The notes under the pieces were generated by a model. It did not search any database and was not told the origin of the DNA. It saw nothing but the letters and a program-made list of their open reading frames with translations. From the NCBI GenBank assembly GCA_018969605.1, contig JAGWXY010000002.1, positions 1 through 64,000 of the forward strand: a stretch of 64,000 nucleotides of DNA, read 5' to 3'. This DNA is from Verrucomicrobiota bacterium (GTDB lineage Bacteria > Verrucomicrobiota > Verrucomicrobiia > Verrucomicrobiales > Akkermansiaceae). Positions 1 through 9,983 of the stretch are shown piece by piece. The position numbers were made by a program, and so were the translations under genes. Positions within the stretch are counted from its first letter, which is position 1, and each line of letters begins with the position of its first letter.

Positions 1-256
1 CATCGGAGAATGAATAAACGCTGTGCGCGTTCGCGTTCGCCGGGAGGGATGAGGCAGGACCGCCAAACCCACTGGGGTTGGCAGATCCAGTCCATTGCAG
101 GTCGTAGCTGCCACCAGGGAAGGTTTGAGTCCAACGGGAAGCAAACGGATTGGTGGCGAAGTCTTCGCTGAAGACGACTTCGGCATCACTTTGGGCGACT
201 GATGCCATGAGAAGGGCGGCACCTGCCAGTAGGTGGGATTTTAGGAATCTGTTCAT
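1..256 (-). CDS. Secreted protein, N-terminal part (truncated at window edge)
   Basis: Not in the ORF track. Reverse complement from ATG at 256 reads MNRFLKSHLLAGAALLMASVAQSDAEVVFSEDFATNPFASRWTQTFPGGSYDLQWTGSANPSGFGG..., with a clear signal peptide and open to the window edge. Confidence 0.75.
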   Translation of the reverse strand, partial: MNRFLKSHLLAGAALLMASVAQSDAEVVFSEDFATNPFASRWTQTFPGGSYDLQWTGSANPSGFGGPASSLPANANAHSVYSFSD

Positions 257-459
257 GGTGAGTGGTGGGGCTGTGTTTGTTCTGGGTTTGGTAGTTGTAG
301 TATTTTGTATTGCGTAATGTGATCGCCGTTGTGCGAGGGCATTACCTTTCCTCGAGGCAAAGTTTCGTTATTTGTTTTAGCATATCAAGCAAAATTTGCG
401 CAAATAATTTTTTTTTCAAAAAGTCTATTTTTCGAGCTTAAAAGCTGCTTGTTTTCGCA

Positions 460-1620
460 ATGAATTGGGTCCTGTCCCCCCCCACCATCTTAGGTTCATG
501 CAATAATTGCCTTTACAAATCGCCGGGCGCGTGTTGGCTTTCGCCTGTGAGTCTTTCACTGAACCGAGCCAGCAACTACCTTACCGTCAAGAATGCCGTT
601 CGTGGGATGATCATGTCGGGCGGGCACAAGCCCGGGGATGTGTTGCCGTCCGAGTTCGCTCTGGCAGACCAGTTCAATGTTTCGCGCCCGACGGTCCACC
701 GGGCGATGCGCGAGTTGATGGCCGAGGGCATGGTGCAGCGCAAGCCGCGCGCGGGCACGGTGGTCAGCGATCCGCGCAAGTTTGTGACGGGCACCGTGGC
801 GGTGCTGAGTCACGAGGAATTTCGTTCCGCGCACACCCGGCACTGGTTGTCGGCCATGAGGGATGCGCTGCTTTATGATGGCCTGTTCGTGGTGCCTTAT
901 GTCATCGGCAACGACATCGTTCGTGCCGAGCAGTTTGTGCGGATGTTGGTGCAACGCGGGATCAGCGCGGCGGTGCTTGCGCCCGCCAACCGCTCGGACA
1001 GCCGCTTGCTCGATATCTTGGAATCCGCAAAGGTCGTCACGGTCGTGGCCGGTTGTTTCGACGATCCTGAAATGAGGATCAGCTACGTTTCGTCCGATCA
1101 CACTCAAGGGGCGGGCTTGCTGGCCGGGCATGTTCGGGAACTCGGGCATACCAAGGCCGCCATCATTGGGAATTTCGGAAGTCAGGATGCCATCGCGCGG
1201 CGCGACGGATTCACGGAAGTGTTTGAGGCCGCGGGCGGATCGGTTCCGCGCCGCTGGCAGATTCACGTTAGCGATTATGCCTCGGTGGCCCAGGTGACGG
1301 CGTCCATGATGGGGGAAAAAGAGCGCCCGTCGGTCATTTTTGGGACCAACGACCTGATTGCGATGGAGGTCATGGTGGCCCTGCATGAAAGGGGCTTCAA
1401 GATCCCCGGAGACATCTCAGTGGTCGGCATGGGTGGAGAGGATTGGACGCGCGCGACCATCTCGCCGATGACCACCGTGGAAGTGCCACTTGCTGCGGAA
1501 GGAAGCCTGATCGCCCGCACGATCCTCGCTCGCCTTGCCAATCCGCAACTGCCAGTCGAGCACGTCGAGTTGGATTGCCGCCTCATCGTGAGGGAATCCT
1601 GCGGAGCCCCCGCCTTTTGA
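460..1620 (+). CDS. GntR-type winged-helix / LacI-type sensor hybrid transcriptional regulator
   Basis: N-terminal GntR-like HTH (GDVLPSEFALADQFNVSRPTVHRAMRELMAEGMVQRKPRAGTVV) followed by a periplasmic-binding-protein-like domain (VFGTNDLIAMEVMVALHERGFKIPGDISVVGMGGEDW). True start may lie downstream of 460. Confidence 0.85.
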   Translation: MNWVLSPPTILGSCNNCLYKSPGACWLSPVSLSLNRASNYLTVKNAVRGMIMSGGHKPGDVLPSEFALADQFNVSRPTVHRAMRELMAEGMVQRKPRAGTVVSDPRKFVTGTVAVLSHEEFRSAHTRHWLSAMRDALLYDGLFVVPYVIGNDIVRAEQFVRMLVQRGISAAVLAPANRSDSRLLDILESAKVVTVVAGCFDDPEMRISYVSSDHTQGAGLLAGHVRELGHTKAAIIGNFGSQDAIARRDGFTEVFEAAGGSVPRRWQIHVSDYASVAQVTASMMGEKERPSVIFGTNDLIAMEVMVALHERGFKIPGDISVVGMGGEDWTRATISPMTTVEVPLAAEGSLIARTILARLANPQLPVEHVELDCRLIVRESCGAPAF

Positions 1621-1693
1621 TGCTTGTTCATCGAAGCCCCCGCCAAACCTGCGGCGGCGCATTTCCTATTTTTCATCACAACAGTGTTCCCCC

Positions 1694-2422
1694 ATGCCAT
1701 CCATCAGGTTTGCTTCACTTGTTTGTCTTCTGATTGCTTTTGCGCATGCCAGAGCGGGACTGATCCACGCCGACTATTTTGATACCAATCCGTTCGAAAA
1801 GGCGGCGCCGCGCTGGACTGTCGTCAAGATGTATCACTATGGGTTTTACTGGACTGGCTTCGGCTGGGATCCGGCGTATGACGCGAATCTGCAAGGCCCG
1901 GCCGCCAACCTGCCCATTTCCGACGGCAATACGCTGGTGGCCTTCAGCTCGGGACACATCGAGTTGCTCGGCAATGCGCCCTTGAAGCTGCCTGCCAAGG
2001 GTGAGCTGAGCTTTGATTTCTGCATACGGCACCGCTCAAAACCGGAGGGAACCGTGGTCATGACCCAGCAGCTAGTCGCTCAGCCGGATCAGAAAGCCGT
2101 CTCTGTTTCATTCCAAGTGAATCCTGCCGGCCAGATGACCTGGAAGGGAGCTGCCACGCCGGGGCAGGGGGAGACGCTTCAGCCCGGCGTCTGGTATTCC
2201 TTCACAACCAGGGTCGCCCAAACCGTTGGGGGGCTTTCCCTGGAATCGGAGATCCGCCGCATCGCCGATGGCTCGGTGATCTCGAGTGCCCCGTTGCGCT
2301 CCGAGAGCTTCCCGAGCGCTGTCCCGGAGACCTTTAAGCCTGGCATCCAATTGGATCTCTCTCCCGAGGGCTACTGGAGCCGTCTGGTGGAAATCGACAA
2401 TTTCACGCTGATCGAAAACTGA
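1694..2422 (+). CDS. Secreted hypothetical protein, possibly lectin/LamG-like
   Basis: Signal peptide MPSIRFASLVCLLIAFAHARA; beta-rich sequence; start of mature region (ADYFDTNPFEKAAPRWT) resembles the protein at 1-256 (EDFATNPFASRWT). Confidence 0.6.
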   Translation: MPSIRFASLVCLLIAFAHARAGLIHADYFDTNPFEKAAPRWTVVKMYHYGFYWTGFGWDPAYDANLQGPAANLPISDGNTLVAFSSGHIELLGNAPLKLPAKGELSFDFCIRHRSKPEGTVVMTQQLVAQPDQKAVSVSFQVNPAGQMTWKGAATPGQGETLQPGVWYSFTTRVAQTVGGLSLESEIRRIADGSVISSAPLRSESFPSAVPETFKPGIQLDLSPEGYWSRLVEIDNFTLIEN

Positions 2423-2466
2423 ATCTCAACACTGAACAAACTACCGCAATCCCTTACACCCCAATC

Positions 2467-5400
2467 ATGAAACTACCATCCCGCCAGCTCACCCCATTTC
2501 TCCTCAGCACCTTCGCCTGTCTGCCGTGCCTGCATGCCGCAGAAGCGGTAGGGAAACCCTTTTTGCCCGTGATGACCCTTCCCCAGCTCTCCGCACCGCC
2601 CGCCATCGACGGGAGCATCAAGGATGCGGAATGGCAGGCGGCGGCCACATTGGACGGACTCAGCAAGCTCGATGCGCTCGGCGCTCCCACCGAGCGGACG
2701 CGGGCATGGATCGGCTACGACAAGGACGGTCTCCACATCGCCGTCCGCTGCTGGATGCAAGCCGGGGCGAGACCGCTGGCGAACATCAAGGAAACCGGCG
2801 GCACGGTTTTCACCGACGACTGCATCGAGATCATGCTCGACCCGCTGAAGAAAGGGACGGAATACCATTTTGCCGGCAACTCGATCTCCGTGCTCCGTTC
2901 GGCTATCGACCAGGTTCCCTCGACCAAGACCGACGGCGTCCAATGGGCTTCCCGGCAGACGGACTTCGGCTGGGAGGGCGAGATGAGCATACCGTTCACG
3001 GCCCTTGGAAGCGCGGCACCCGTCGCCGGTGAAAAGTGGGGCATGCTCCTCGGACGCACGGTCCAGAGCCCGAAGCAGGCCTATTCCCAGTGGTCAGGCC
3101 CCATGGTCTCGAACTGGCATGCGCTCGCAAATTTCGGAACCATCGTCTTTGGGGATAAGTCCCCAGTGGTAAACCTCACCATTCCATCGGCCTTGGGAGC
3201 CGAACTGCGAGTCCAAGGTGAAATCCAAAACATCGAGGCCGACCGCACGCTCACGCTGAAGACGCGGGTCCTGAAACAACATCCCGCCACCACCAAGGGC
3301 GCCACCGAGGGCACCGTGATGGTCTTCAACGAGCAGATCACCGAGACCCTCTCCGAGGAGCAGTCGGAGATCCGCCTAACGGCCGGCAAGCGACTCAAAC
3401 TTGCCGATCCCATGCTTCCGGATGCCCCCGGAGTCTATACCTATGAAATCAGCGTGGAGGAGAAGAACGGTGAGCCGCTCTTCAGGCAGTCCATACCGCT
3501 GGAGAGAGTCGAGCCGATCACGGTCAAAGCCCGCCGCTACCCGGAGGTGGGGCTGGCCGAAATCGACTATGACCTCTCCCGATTTCCGAAGGTCGATGCG
3601 ATCGCTTCGGTTTCGATGATCCTCAAGGACGGGAAGGATGCGGTCCTTTGGGAGGGTTCTGCCAAGGACGCGATGGGCACGATCCGCTTCCCGGGCTACG
3701 GCAAGCTTGCCGCCGGCGCTTACAAGCTCACGACCCGGGCGCTGGCCAAGGACGGCTCGGCGCTCGCCTCGAAGGAGACGGAATTCAAGAAGGCGGCCGA
3801 TCCCGCGTGGCGCGGCACCAAACTCGGCAGCGAGGAGACCGTGATCCCGCCCTGGACGCCCGTCGAGGTTTCCGGAAACGAGGTAAAAGTCTGGGGTCGC
3901 ACCTACGAGTTCGGCCCGGACGGGTTGCCCGCCCAGATCACTGCCAAGGATCGCAATCTCCTGTTTTCGCCCTGGAAGCTCGCGGCCAAAACGGCGCAGG
4001 GAGATTTGGCATTCAAGGGCAGCGGTGCGGACTTCAAGGTCACCCGGATCAACGACACCCGCGCCAAGGTGGTTTCCCGCGCGACGGCCGGCGACTGGAG
4101 CTACACGACCGAGACGACCATTCAGTTCGACGGCTTCGCCTGGACGGAGATCACCCTCCACCCGCCCAAGGGGGGACAACTGAACAGTCTGAAACTCGAG
4201 CTCGGCATTGAGAAATCGATCGCGAAATACCGTTTGCCAGTCTTCAACGATCCCGTCGCCATTCCCGCTGAGGGGATCAGGACCAAGGCCGTCAACGAAC
4301 TCGACTGGGTGGCGCAGAAAGCCGTCGGAGTGAATTGGCTGGGCGATGAGGAATGCGGTCTCGCATTCCAAGCCGAAACGGATGCGACCTGGCTGCCCAA
4401 GGATCGCAATCAAGCGGTCTCCGTGATTCCCGGAACGGACAAGGTCGAGTGGGTCTGCCACCTGCAGGATGAAGCGGGGCCGGTAGAGGCAGAGCGGAAA
4501 TTCGGCTTTGCGTGGCTGGCGACACCCGTCAAGCCGCTCCTCGATCCCTACGGCACGCGGTCTGTCGGCGACGGCTGGTATCCCGCCACCCCGCCTCTCT
4601 CCGGGGCCAAACTTGCTGAACATTTCGCGCAGGGGAAGGCTCTCGGCGTGAAGGAAGTCCACACCCACGAGCCTTGGACCGAGATCATGGGTTACCCGTT
4701 CTCTTTCATCAACATGGAACAGGTGAAGAACTCGAGCGCGGCAGCTAAACAGGAGGGTATTCGGGTTTGCCTCTACTCGCATCCCATCATCTCCACCCTC
4801 GCCCCGGAGTTCGAGGAATGGGGCAACCAGTGGGCGCTCAAAGCTCCGCCGGTAGCCGCTTTCCAAAGAACCCCCCCGCAGGATCTTTTCTTCATCTGCC
4901 ATGACACCGAGTGGAGCGACTTCTACATTCATTCCTGGGTGCGCCTGATCAAGGAACACGGAGTCGGGGGGATGTATTTCGACGGCACCCACGGCTCGTG
5001 TGTCTGCATGAACCCAAACCATCGGCATTCGGCCTTCTATCCCGACGGGAAAGTGGCCCCCTACCAGCCGGTCCGCGCGGCCCACAAGTTCATGCAACGG
5101 CTCCGCCGTGCCACGAGCGCGGCCGACCCGGGATTCTTTTTCCTCGGGCATACCATGACCCCGTTCGCCGGTTACTATCTCGATTACTTCATGACCGGGG
5201 AGAATTTCTGGGTGGCTCCCGCGGGATTCGAGGTTCCGCTCGACTACATGCGCGTGGTGCTGAGCCCGCAGTGGGGCGTGCCGCACGACTTTTACCGCGG
5301 GCCGATCCTGTCCAACGACTACATCCGCCCCATCGCGCTGGCCCACGGCTACGGGGTCTGGTCCTCAGGGATCGCACCCGATTCAGAAACCGCCATCTGG

Positions 5401-5757
5401 CGCGTCCCGATCTGGAAAGCCTGGGAGGCCTTTGGCATCAAGGATGCGGAGTTCGTTCCTTACTGGAAGGGTGACGCCCTCGTGACGAGTTCCAACCCCG
5501 ATGTTGTCGTTTCCTCGCACCGGAAAAAAAAGGGTTCGGTGCTCATCGCTCCCGCGACCAACAAGCGGTCGGTCCAAACCTCCGAATTGCGCATCAACGT
5601 GAGGGCCCTCGGCATCACCTCGGAGAAACCCGTTGTGACCACGGGTGACGGCGCGCCCATCCCCAATATCCCCGCGGTCACGGCCGACGGCTTCCTCGTG
5701 CTGAAATTTCCCGAGCAGGCGGTGCTCGGCGTCTATATCTGGATCCGCAACGAGTAG
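2467..5757 (+). CDS. Secreted glycoside-hydrolase-like protein with N-terminal CBM9-like domain (DUF6067-like)
   Basis: Signal peptide; APPAIDGSIKDAEWQAA...TDDCIEIMLDP is typical of CBM9-like domains; C-terminal TIM-barrel-like region (GVGGMYFDGTHGSCVCMNPNHRHS). Confidence 0.65.
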   Translation: MKLPSRQLTPFLLSTFACLPCLHAAEAVGKPFLPVMTLPQLSAPPAIDGSIKDAEWQAAATLDGLSKLDALGAPTERTRAWIGYDKDGLHIAVRCWMQAGARPLANIKETGGTVFTDDCIEIMLDPLKKGTEYHFAGNSISVLRSAIDQVPSTKTDGVQWASRQTDFGWEGEMSIPFTALGSAAPVAGEKWGMLLGRTVQSPKQAYSQWSGPMVSNWHALANFGTIVFGDKSPVVNLTIPSALGAELRVQGEIQNIEADRTLTLKTRVLKQHPATTKGATEGTVMVFNEQITETLSEEQSEIRLTAGKRLKLADPMLPDAPGVYTYEISVEEKNGEPLFRQSIPLERVEPITVKARRYPEVGLAEIDYDLSRFPKVDAIASVSMILKDGKDAVLWEGSAKDAMGTIRFPGYGKLAAGAYKLTTRALAKDGSALASKETEFKKAADPAWRGTKLGSEETVIPPWTPVEVSGNEVKVWGRTYEFGPDGLPAQITAKDRNLLFSPWKLAAKTAQGDLAFKGSGADFKVTRINDTRAKVVSRATAGDWSYTTETTIQFDGFAWTEITLHPPKGGQLNSLKLELGIEKSIAKYRLPVFNDPVAIPAEGIRTKAVNELDWVAQKAVGVNWLGDEECGLAFQAETDATWLPKDRNQAVSVIPGTDKVEWVCHLQDEAGPVEAERKFGFAWLATPVKPLLDPYGTRSVGDGWYPATPPLSGAKLAEHFAQGKALGVKEVHTHEPWTEIMGYPFSFINMEQVKNSSAAAKQEGIRVCLYSHPIISTLAPEFEEWGNQWALKAPPVAAFQRTPPQDLFFICHDTEWSDFYIHSWVRLIKEHGVGGMYFDGTHGSCVCMNPNHRHSAFYPDGKVAPYQPVRAAHKFMQRLRRATSAADPGFFFLGHTMTPFAGYYLDYFMTGENFWVAPAGFEVPLDYMRVVLSPQWGVPHDFYRGPILSNDYIRPIALAHGYGVWSSGIAPDSETAIWRVPIWKAWEAFGIKDAEFVPYWKGDALVTSSNPDVVVSSHRKKKGSVLIAPATNKRSVQTSELRINVRALGITSEKPVVTTGDGAPIPNIPAVTADGFLVLKFPEQAVLGVYIWIRNE

Positions 5758-5901
5758 ACATCCCGGTAGGGCCGTTTGCCAAAAGGTAGAGCTGGTGAAG
5801 CAAGAAGTGCTTTCCGGCTCGGTGATGGCAGCGACTTCATCCCTTGTTTCCTTTTGATTGCAAAGCAGGCATATCCCAATAAGGCTCCGCCCTCGGCCGC
5901 C

Positions 5902-7968
5902 ATGTACAACATGCACAACATTCAAAGCCAAAATCACCGACTCCGTTACCGCCAGATTCACCTCGACTTCCACACCTCGCCGCATCTTCCCGGCATCGGG
6001 GAGAAGTTCGACAAGAAGCGGTGGCAGGAGTCATTGAAAGCGGCGGCTGTCGATTCGATCACGCTTTTCTCGAAGTGCCATCACGGCTGGAGTTATCACC
6101 CGACAAGGGTCGGGAAGATGCATCCCCATCTTTCCTTCGACCTGCTGCGCGCCCAGTACGAGGCAACCAAGGAGGCGGGTATCAACGCCCCGGTTTATCT
6201 TTCGGCCGGCGTGGACAATCTCGCCGCAGATGAGCATCCGGATTGGCGCGAGCTGGACAAGGACGGACGCTACGCGGACTGGAACCCGGGTATTTTCAAG
6301 GCTGGATTCCGCGCGCTGGATTTTCACGGGCCGTATCTCGATTACCTATGCGAACAGATCCGCGAGGCGGTGAGGCTCTTTCCCGACTGCGATGGTATCT
6401 TTCTTGATATCATCTGCCAAAACCAGTCGTGCAGTCGCTGGAGTCTCGAGTTCATGAAGGCCAATGGACTCAATCCCGAGAATGAGGAGGACCGCAAGGA
6501 GTCCTCACGCCTTGCGCTCGAGAAGTATTACCAGCGCACCACCGAAGCGGCGAAGTCGCTCCGTGCCGACATGCCGATCTTTCACAATGCCGGTCATATT
6601 CCGCGCGGCCGGCACGATATTTTCCCCTACTTCAGCCACCTTGAACTGGAATCGCTGCCCACCGGTGGCTGGGGCTACGACCACTTCCCGATGTCGGCGA
6701 AGTATGCCTGCAACCTGCCGCTGGACTTCCTCGGCATGACCGGCAAGTTTCACACGACCTGGGGCGAATTCGGCGGCTACAAACACCCCAATGCCCTGCG
6801 CTATGAATGCGCGGCGATGCTGGCCTATGGTGCCAAGTGCAGCGTCGGCGATCAACTCCATCCGAGCGGCGCACTCGATGCCTCGACTTATGAGCTTATC
6901 GGCGAAGCCTACCGCGAGGTGCGTGCCAAGGAGCCATGGTGCATTGGCGCGGAGCAGGTCTTCGACCTCGCCATTCTCTCAAGCGAAGCCGAAAGCGTGA
7001 CCCATCGCGAGTCGCTTTCCGACGAGGGTGCCTGCCGGGTTTTGCTGGAGAGCCATTTCCTCTTTGGACTGATTGATCGCACGATGGACTTCGCCCGCTA
7101 CAAGGCACTCGTGCTGCCCGATGACATCCGCATCGATGCGGATTTGAAAACCAAGCTCGACGCCTACCTCGCCCAAGGCGGTAAGCTCATTCTTTCCGGC
7201 GAGAGCGGCCTCTGGAAGGGGCGTGAGGAGTTTGCCCTCGATCTTGGCGCGGAATACGAGGGCTTGAGCCCGTATTACCCGCCGGACGATGAGCCGAACC
7301 GCGGGCACGACTATCTCCTGCCCGCGCAGGAACTCCGCGCCTCCTTCGTCAACATGCCGCAGGTGATGTATGAGCGCTCCCACCGCATTCGCGCGACCAA
7401 GGGCGAATCGCTCGGACAAATTTTCGACCCCTACTTCAATCGGACGTGGGAGCATTTTTGCAGCCACCAGCACACGCCGAATCAAGAGCAGCCATCGGGC
7501 TTTGACTGCGGCGTGCGCCATGGAAACATCCTCTACTTCGCACACCCCGTCTTCCGCCACTACCGCGCCTACGGGGCGGTGGCCTACCGCGAGTTCATCG
7601 CCAAGGCGATCCGCGCCTTCATGGGCAACGCACTCACACTCTCAACCAATTTTCCCTCAACCGCGCGGATCACGCTCACAGAGCAGTCGCAAGAAAACCG
7701 CCTTGTCCTGCATCTGCTCTACGCGCCTACCGTGAGCCGCGGCGGGGTGATGCAGCTCTCCGGCGGGAATGTCTCCGGGGGCAAGAGCGTGGAAGTCATC
7801 GAGGATCTACCGCCCTTGCATGATGTCGAGGTGACGCTGCAACTGCCGGTCACATCGGCGAAGCTCGTGCCGCAGGGAGGAGACCTCACGCTCGATAAAT
7901 CCGGCGATCGCGTGAGCCTCCGCTTGCCGGAATTTTCCTGCCACCAAATGATCGAGCTGAGCCTGTGA
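5902..7968 (+). CDS. GHL6-like TIM-barrel protein with GH42-type beta-galactosidase trimerization-like domain
   Basis: ORF 5776-7968; start placed at ATG 5902. DGIFLDIICQNQSCSRW and HPNALRYECAAMLAYGAKCSVGDQLHPSG resemble hypothetical glycosyl hydrolase 6; VLPDDIRIDADLKTKLDAYLAQGGKLILSGESG is typical of the trimerization domain. Confidence 0.65.
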   Translation: MYNMHNIQSQNHRLRYRQIHLDFHTSPHLPGIGEKFDKKRWQESLKAAAVDSITLFSKCHHGWSYHPTRVGKMHPHLSFDLLRAQYEATKEAGINAPVYLSAGVDNLAADEHPDWRELDKDGRYADWNPGIFKAGFRALDFHGPYLDYLCEQIREAVRLFPDCDGIFLDIICQNQSCSRWSLEFMKANGLNPENEEDRKESSRLALEKYYQRTTEAAKSLRADMPIFHNAGHIPRGRHDIFPYFSHLELESLPTGGWGYDHFPMSAKYACNLPLDFLGMTGKFHTTWGEFGGYKHPNALRYECAAMLAYGAKCSVGDQLHPSGALDASTYELIGEAYREVRAKEPWCIGAEQVFDLAILSSEAESVTHRESLSDEGACRVLLESHFLFGLIDRTMDFARYKALVLPDDIRIDADLKTKLDAYLAQGGKLILSGESGLWKGREEFALDLGAEYEGLSPYYPPDDEPNRGHDYLLPAQELRASFVNMPQVMYERSHRIRATKGESLGQIFDPYFNRTWEHFCSHQHTPNQEQPSGFDCGVRHGNILYFAHPVFRHYRAYGAVAYREFIAKAIRAFMGNALTLSTNFPSTARITLTEQSQENRLVLHLLYAPTVSRGGVMQLSGGNVSGGKSVEVIEDLPPLHDVEVTLQLPVTSAKLVPQGGDLTLDKSGDRVSLRLPEFSCHQMIELSL

Positions 7969-8417
7969 GAGGTGAGGGGGTATGAGTAGATCTAAAAAGG
8001 CGCTACACTCTTGTCGTGCGCTTCTCAAAGATTTTTAACCGCGAGTGAATGCCAACGAGAAGATCGTGGACCGTGGGTTGTCGGATGAATCCGCGGCTTC
8101 TTCTTGTGGCTGGAGCATCTTGCTCCATGTTTTGAGAGGCGAAAGCAGAAGCGGTTTGCTCTTGGGCTTTTGACTTTCGACTTTTAGGCTCTTCTCTCAT
8201 GCGCCCTAACCGCTCGACTGTCGCATTTATTACGAGAGGCGGTATCAGTCCTTGGATGTTCGAGATCCGGCCGACTCAATTGGCCATGACCTCCTTTCCC
8301 ACTGCGAGCAGGTATTCCTGAAAATTCATCGGCCAACTGTTCCGCCCGCTGGTTGACCGCGACATCACATGATTGAGCCCGCGCTTCGGAGATGAAAGTG
8401 AGCCGATCGCTACCCGC

Positions 8418-9539
8418 TCACCATGAGGGGCGGTACTTGAGCCAAATTGGCTTTGCCGGGAGACCGTCCAGGGCTTTTTGGATCTGTTTAACCATCGCCT
8501 GGACAATCTCGCGGCTGCTGGAGGTGATCCAATCGACCGGGAAAGGGGATAGGATCGGGGTCTCGATGTTGCCGTGGGCGACGAGCTTGAGGTCGCCGGG
8601 AACGTTCACGCCGAGTTCGAGCAGGGCCATCAGGCTTCCGCGGACCGCCGTGTGGGGGAAGATGAAGAGCCCGTCCGGTCTAGTATCACGGCTCCAGAGG
8701 GTTTTCATCGACTCGTAACCGAAGCGCTCGATACTCATTGGAGAGGAAGGAGATGGGTGGATGATCCACTCGGGGCGTGTTAACATGCCGTGCTCGGCCG
8801 CCGCCCGGGTAAAATTCTCATAAAAACGGGTAACATCCTGGGGGTTGTTCGTTTCCGTTGCGGCCTCGGGCACCACGTTCATGATCAACGCCGGTCGGCG
8901 CACCCCGAGTGCCGCCAACCGACGGACAACATCGATCATGAGGTCGGAGTAACGGAAATCCACCTGGCCTGGACACTCGCGATGGACGCTCAGCGCGGCG
9001 ACAGGCACGGGAAGCGCCGCTAGTGATTTCAGGATTCCCTTCCAAGGATGGCTGGTCACGACGCCATCGATTTCCCGCTTGCGACAGGCTTCCACCATGT
9101 TCTCCGGCAGGGACTTCGGGGATTTTCTCCCATCAATCCAGATTTTCAATTCCGCATTTTTCTTTTCGAGCATGAGGGCCAGCTCGATCTGCAGCGAGAC
9201 CATGAAGTCCCGGTCACTGGCCGGGATCGGGCCTATGCTCTCATAAAAGCCCAGCCGCTGGATCTTCCGATGGCCATCGAGCACGAAGGTGCCGCGCTTT
9301 TGGCGCCGATCCAGCAGCCCCTCCTTGACCAACGGATCGAGGCCGAGTTGGACCGTGTTGGGAACGACACCCCAGGCCGCGGCCAAGGTCTCGGTCGATG
9401 GGATGCGGGTATCGCGGGGTAGGGTGCCATCCTTGATCAACCTGCGCACATGAGTTCTGATTTCAGATGAAGCGGGCCTCTGACCGCTGGGCTGGAACGC
9501 GAGGAGCGTATGGGTCGGGTCTGATTTATGGGATTCCAT
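8418..9539 (-). CDS. GntR-type HTH / LacI-type sensor hybrid regulator
   Basis: ORF 8418-9578, likely start at 9539 (MESHKSDP). HTH: EIRTHVRRLIKDGTLPRDTRIPSTETLAAAWGVVPNTVQLGLDPLVKEGLLDRRQKRGTFVL; sensor: FIFPHTAVRGSLMALLELGVNVPGDLKLVAHGN. Confidence 0.8.
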   Translation of the reverse strand: MESHKSDPTHTLLAFQPSGQRPASSEIRTHVRRLIKDGTLPRDTRIPSTETLAAAWGVVPNTVQLGLDPLVKEGLLDRRQKRGTFVLDGHRKIQRLGFYESIGPIPASDRDFMVSLQIELALMLEKKNAELKIWIDGRKSPKSLPENMVEACRKREIDGVVTSHPWKGILKSLAALPVPVAALSVHRECPGQVDFRYSDLMIDVVRRLAALGVRRPALIMNVVPEAATETNNPQDVTRFYENFTRAAAEHGMLTRPEWIIHPSPSSPMSIERFGYESMKTLWSRDTRPDGLFIFPHTAVRGSLMALLELGVNVPGDLKLVAHGNIETPILSPFPVDWITSSSREIVQAMVKQIQKALDGLPAKPIWLKYRPSW

Positions 9540-9741
9540 GCGATGCGCGGGTGCCAGCCATAGAAGGCGAGACTGCAAAGAAGCACAAGCTTATCCATGA
9601 ACGAGCAGCCTGAGGGCTATCCTTCAGGGGCCCTTCGTCCTCCAACGCTTTTTGTCTTTTCGTGGCCAAGACTTCGTCAAACCACTCCATGGCCCGAGGC
9701 TCTTGACTTGCCCTTTCCTTGCGTCACACCCGTCCTGGACA

Positions 9742-9846
9742 TCAATTCGATTAAATAGTATTTTTATGCTTGACGGCCATACCAAACAGCTTAGGTGTTG
9801 CTCCACATTCGCCTTGGCCGTCAATTCGATTAAATAGTATTTTTTT
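9742..9846. repeat. Two copies of a 24-nt direct repeat (tcaattcgattaaatagtattttt) spaced 79 bp
   Basis: Copy 1 starts at 9742, copy 2 at 9821. They lie between the divergent regulator (8418-9539) and the secreted protein at 9984. Confidence 0.85.
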
Positions 9847-9983
9847 ACTTGAGGATCATGCGAAATGGCTTAAATAGATGTTTGTTGAATCCTGCGTCTC
9901 ATCAAATTCAACCATCAAAATCCAAGGAATCACCAAACCAACCGAACCAAAACATTTCCAACCACCACCAACCCATCCAATCC

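Noticed and set aside
3376-5346. 656-aa minus-strand ORF
   Set aside because: Lies antisense to the 2467-5757 CDS; low-complexity, Arg/Gly-rich translation typical of a GC-rich shadow ORF with no recognisable family.
8111-8127. Hairpin TGGAGCA-TCT-TGCTCCA in the 7968-8418 gap
   Set aside because: Only a 7-bp stem with no U-tract; could be chance or a degraded repeat, so not called as a terminator.
8276-8506. 76-aa minus-strand ORF, possible transposase remnant
   Set aside because: A short HVMSRSTSGRNSW string vaguely suggested a transposase, but the match is too weak and it overlaps the end of the regulator gene.
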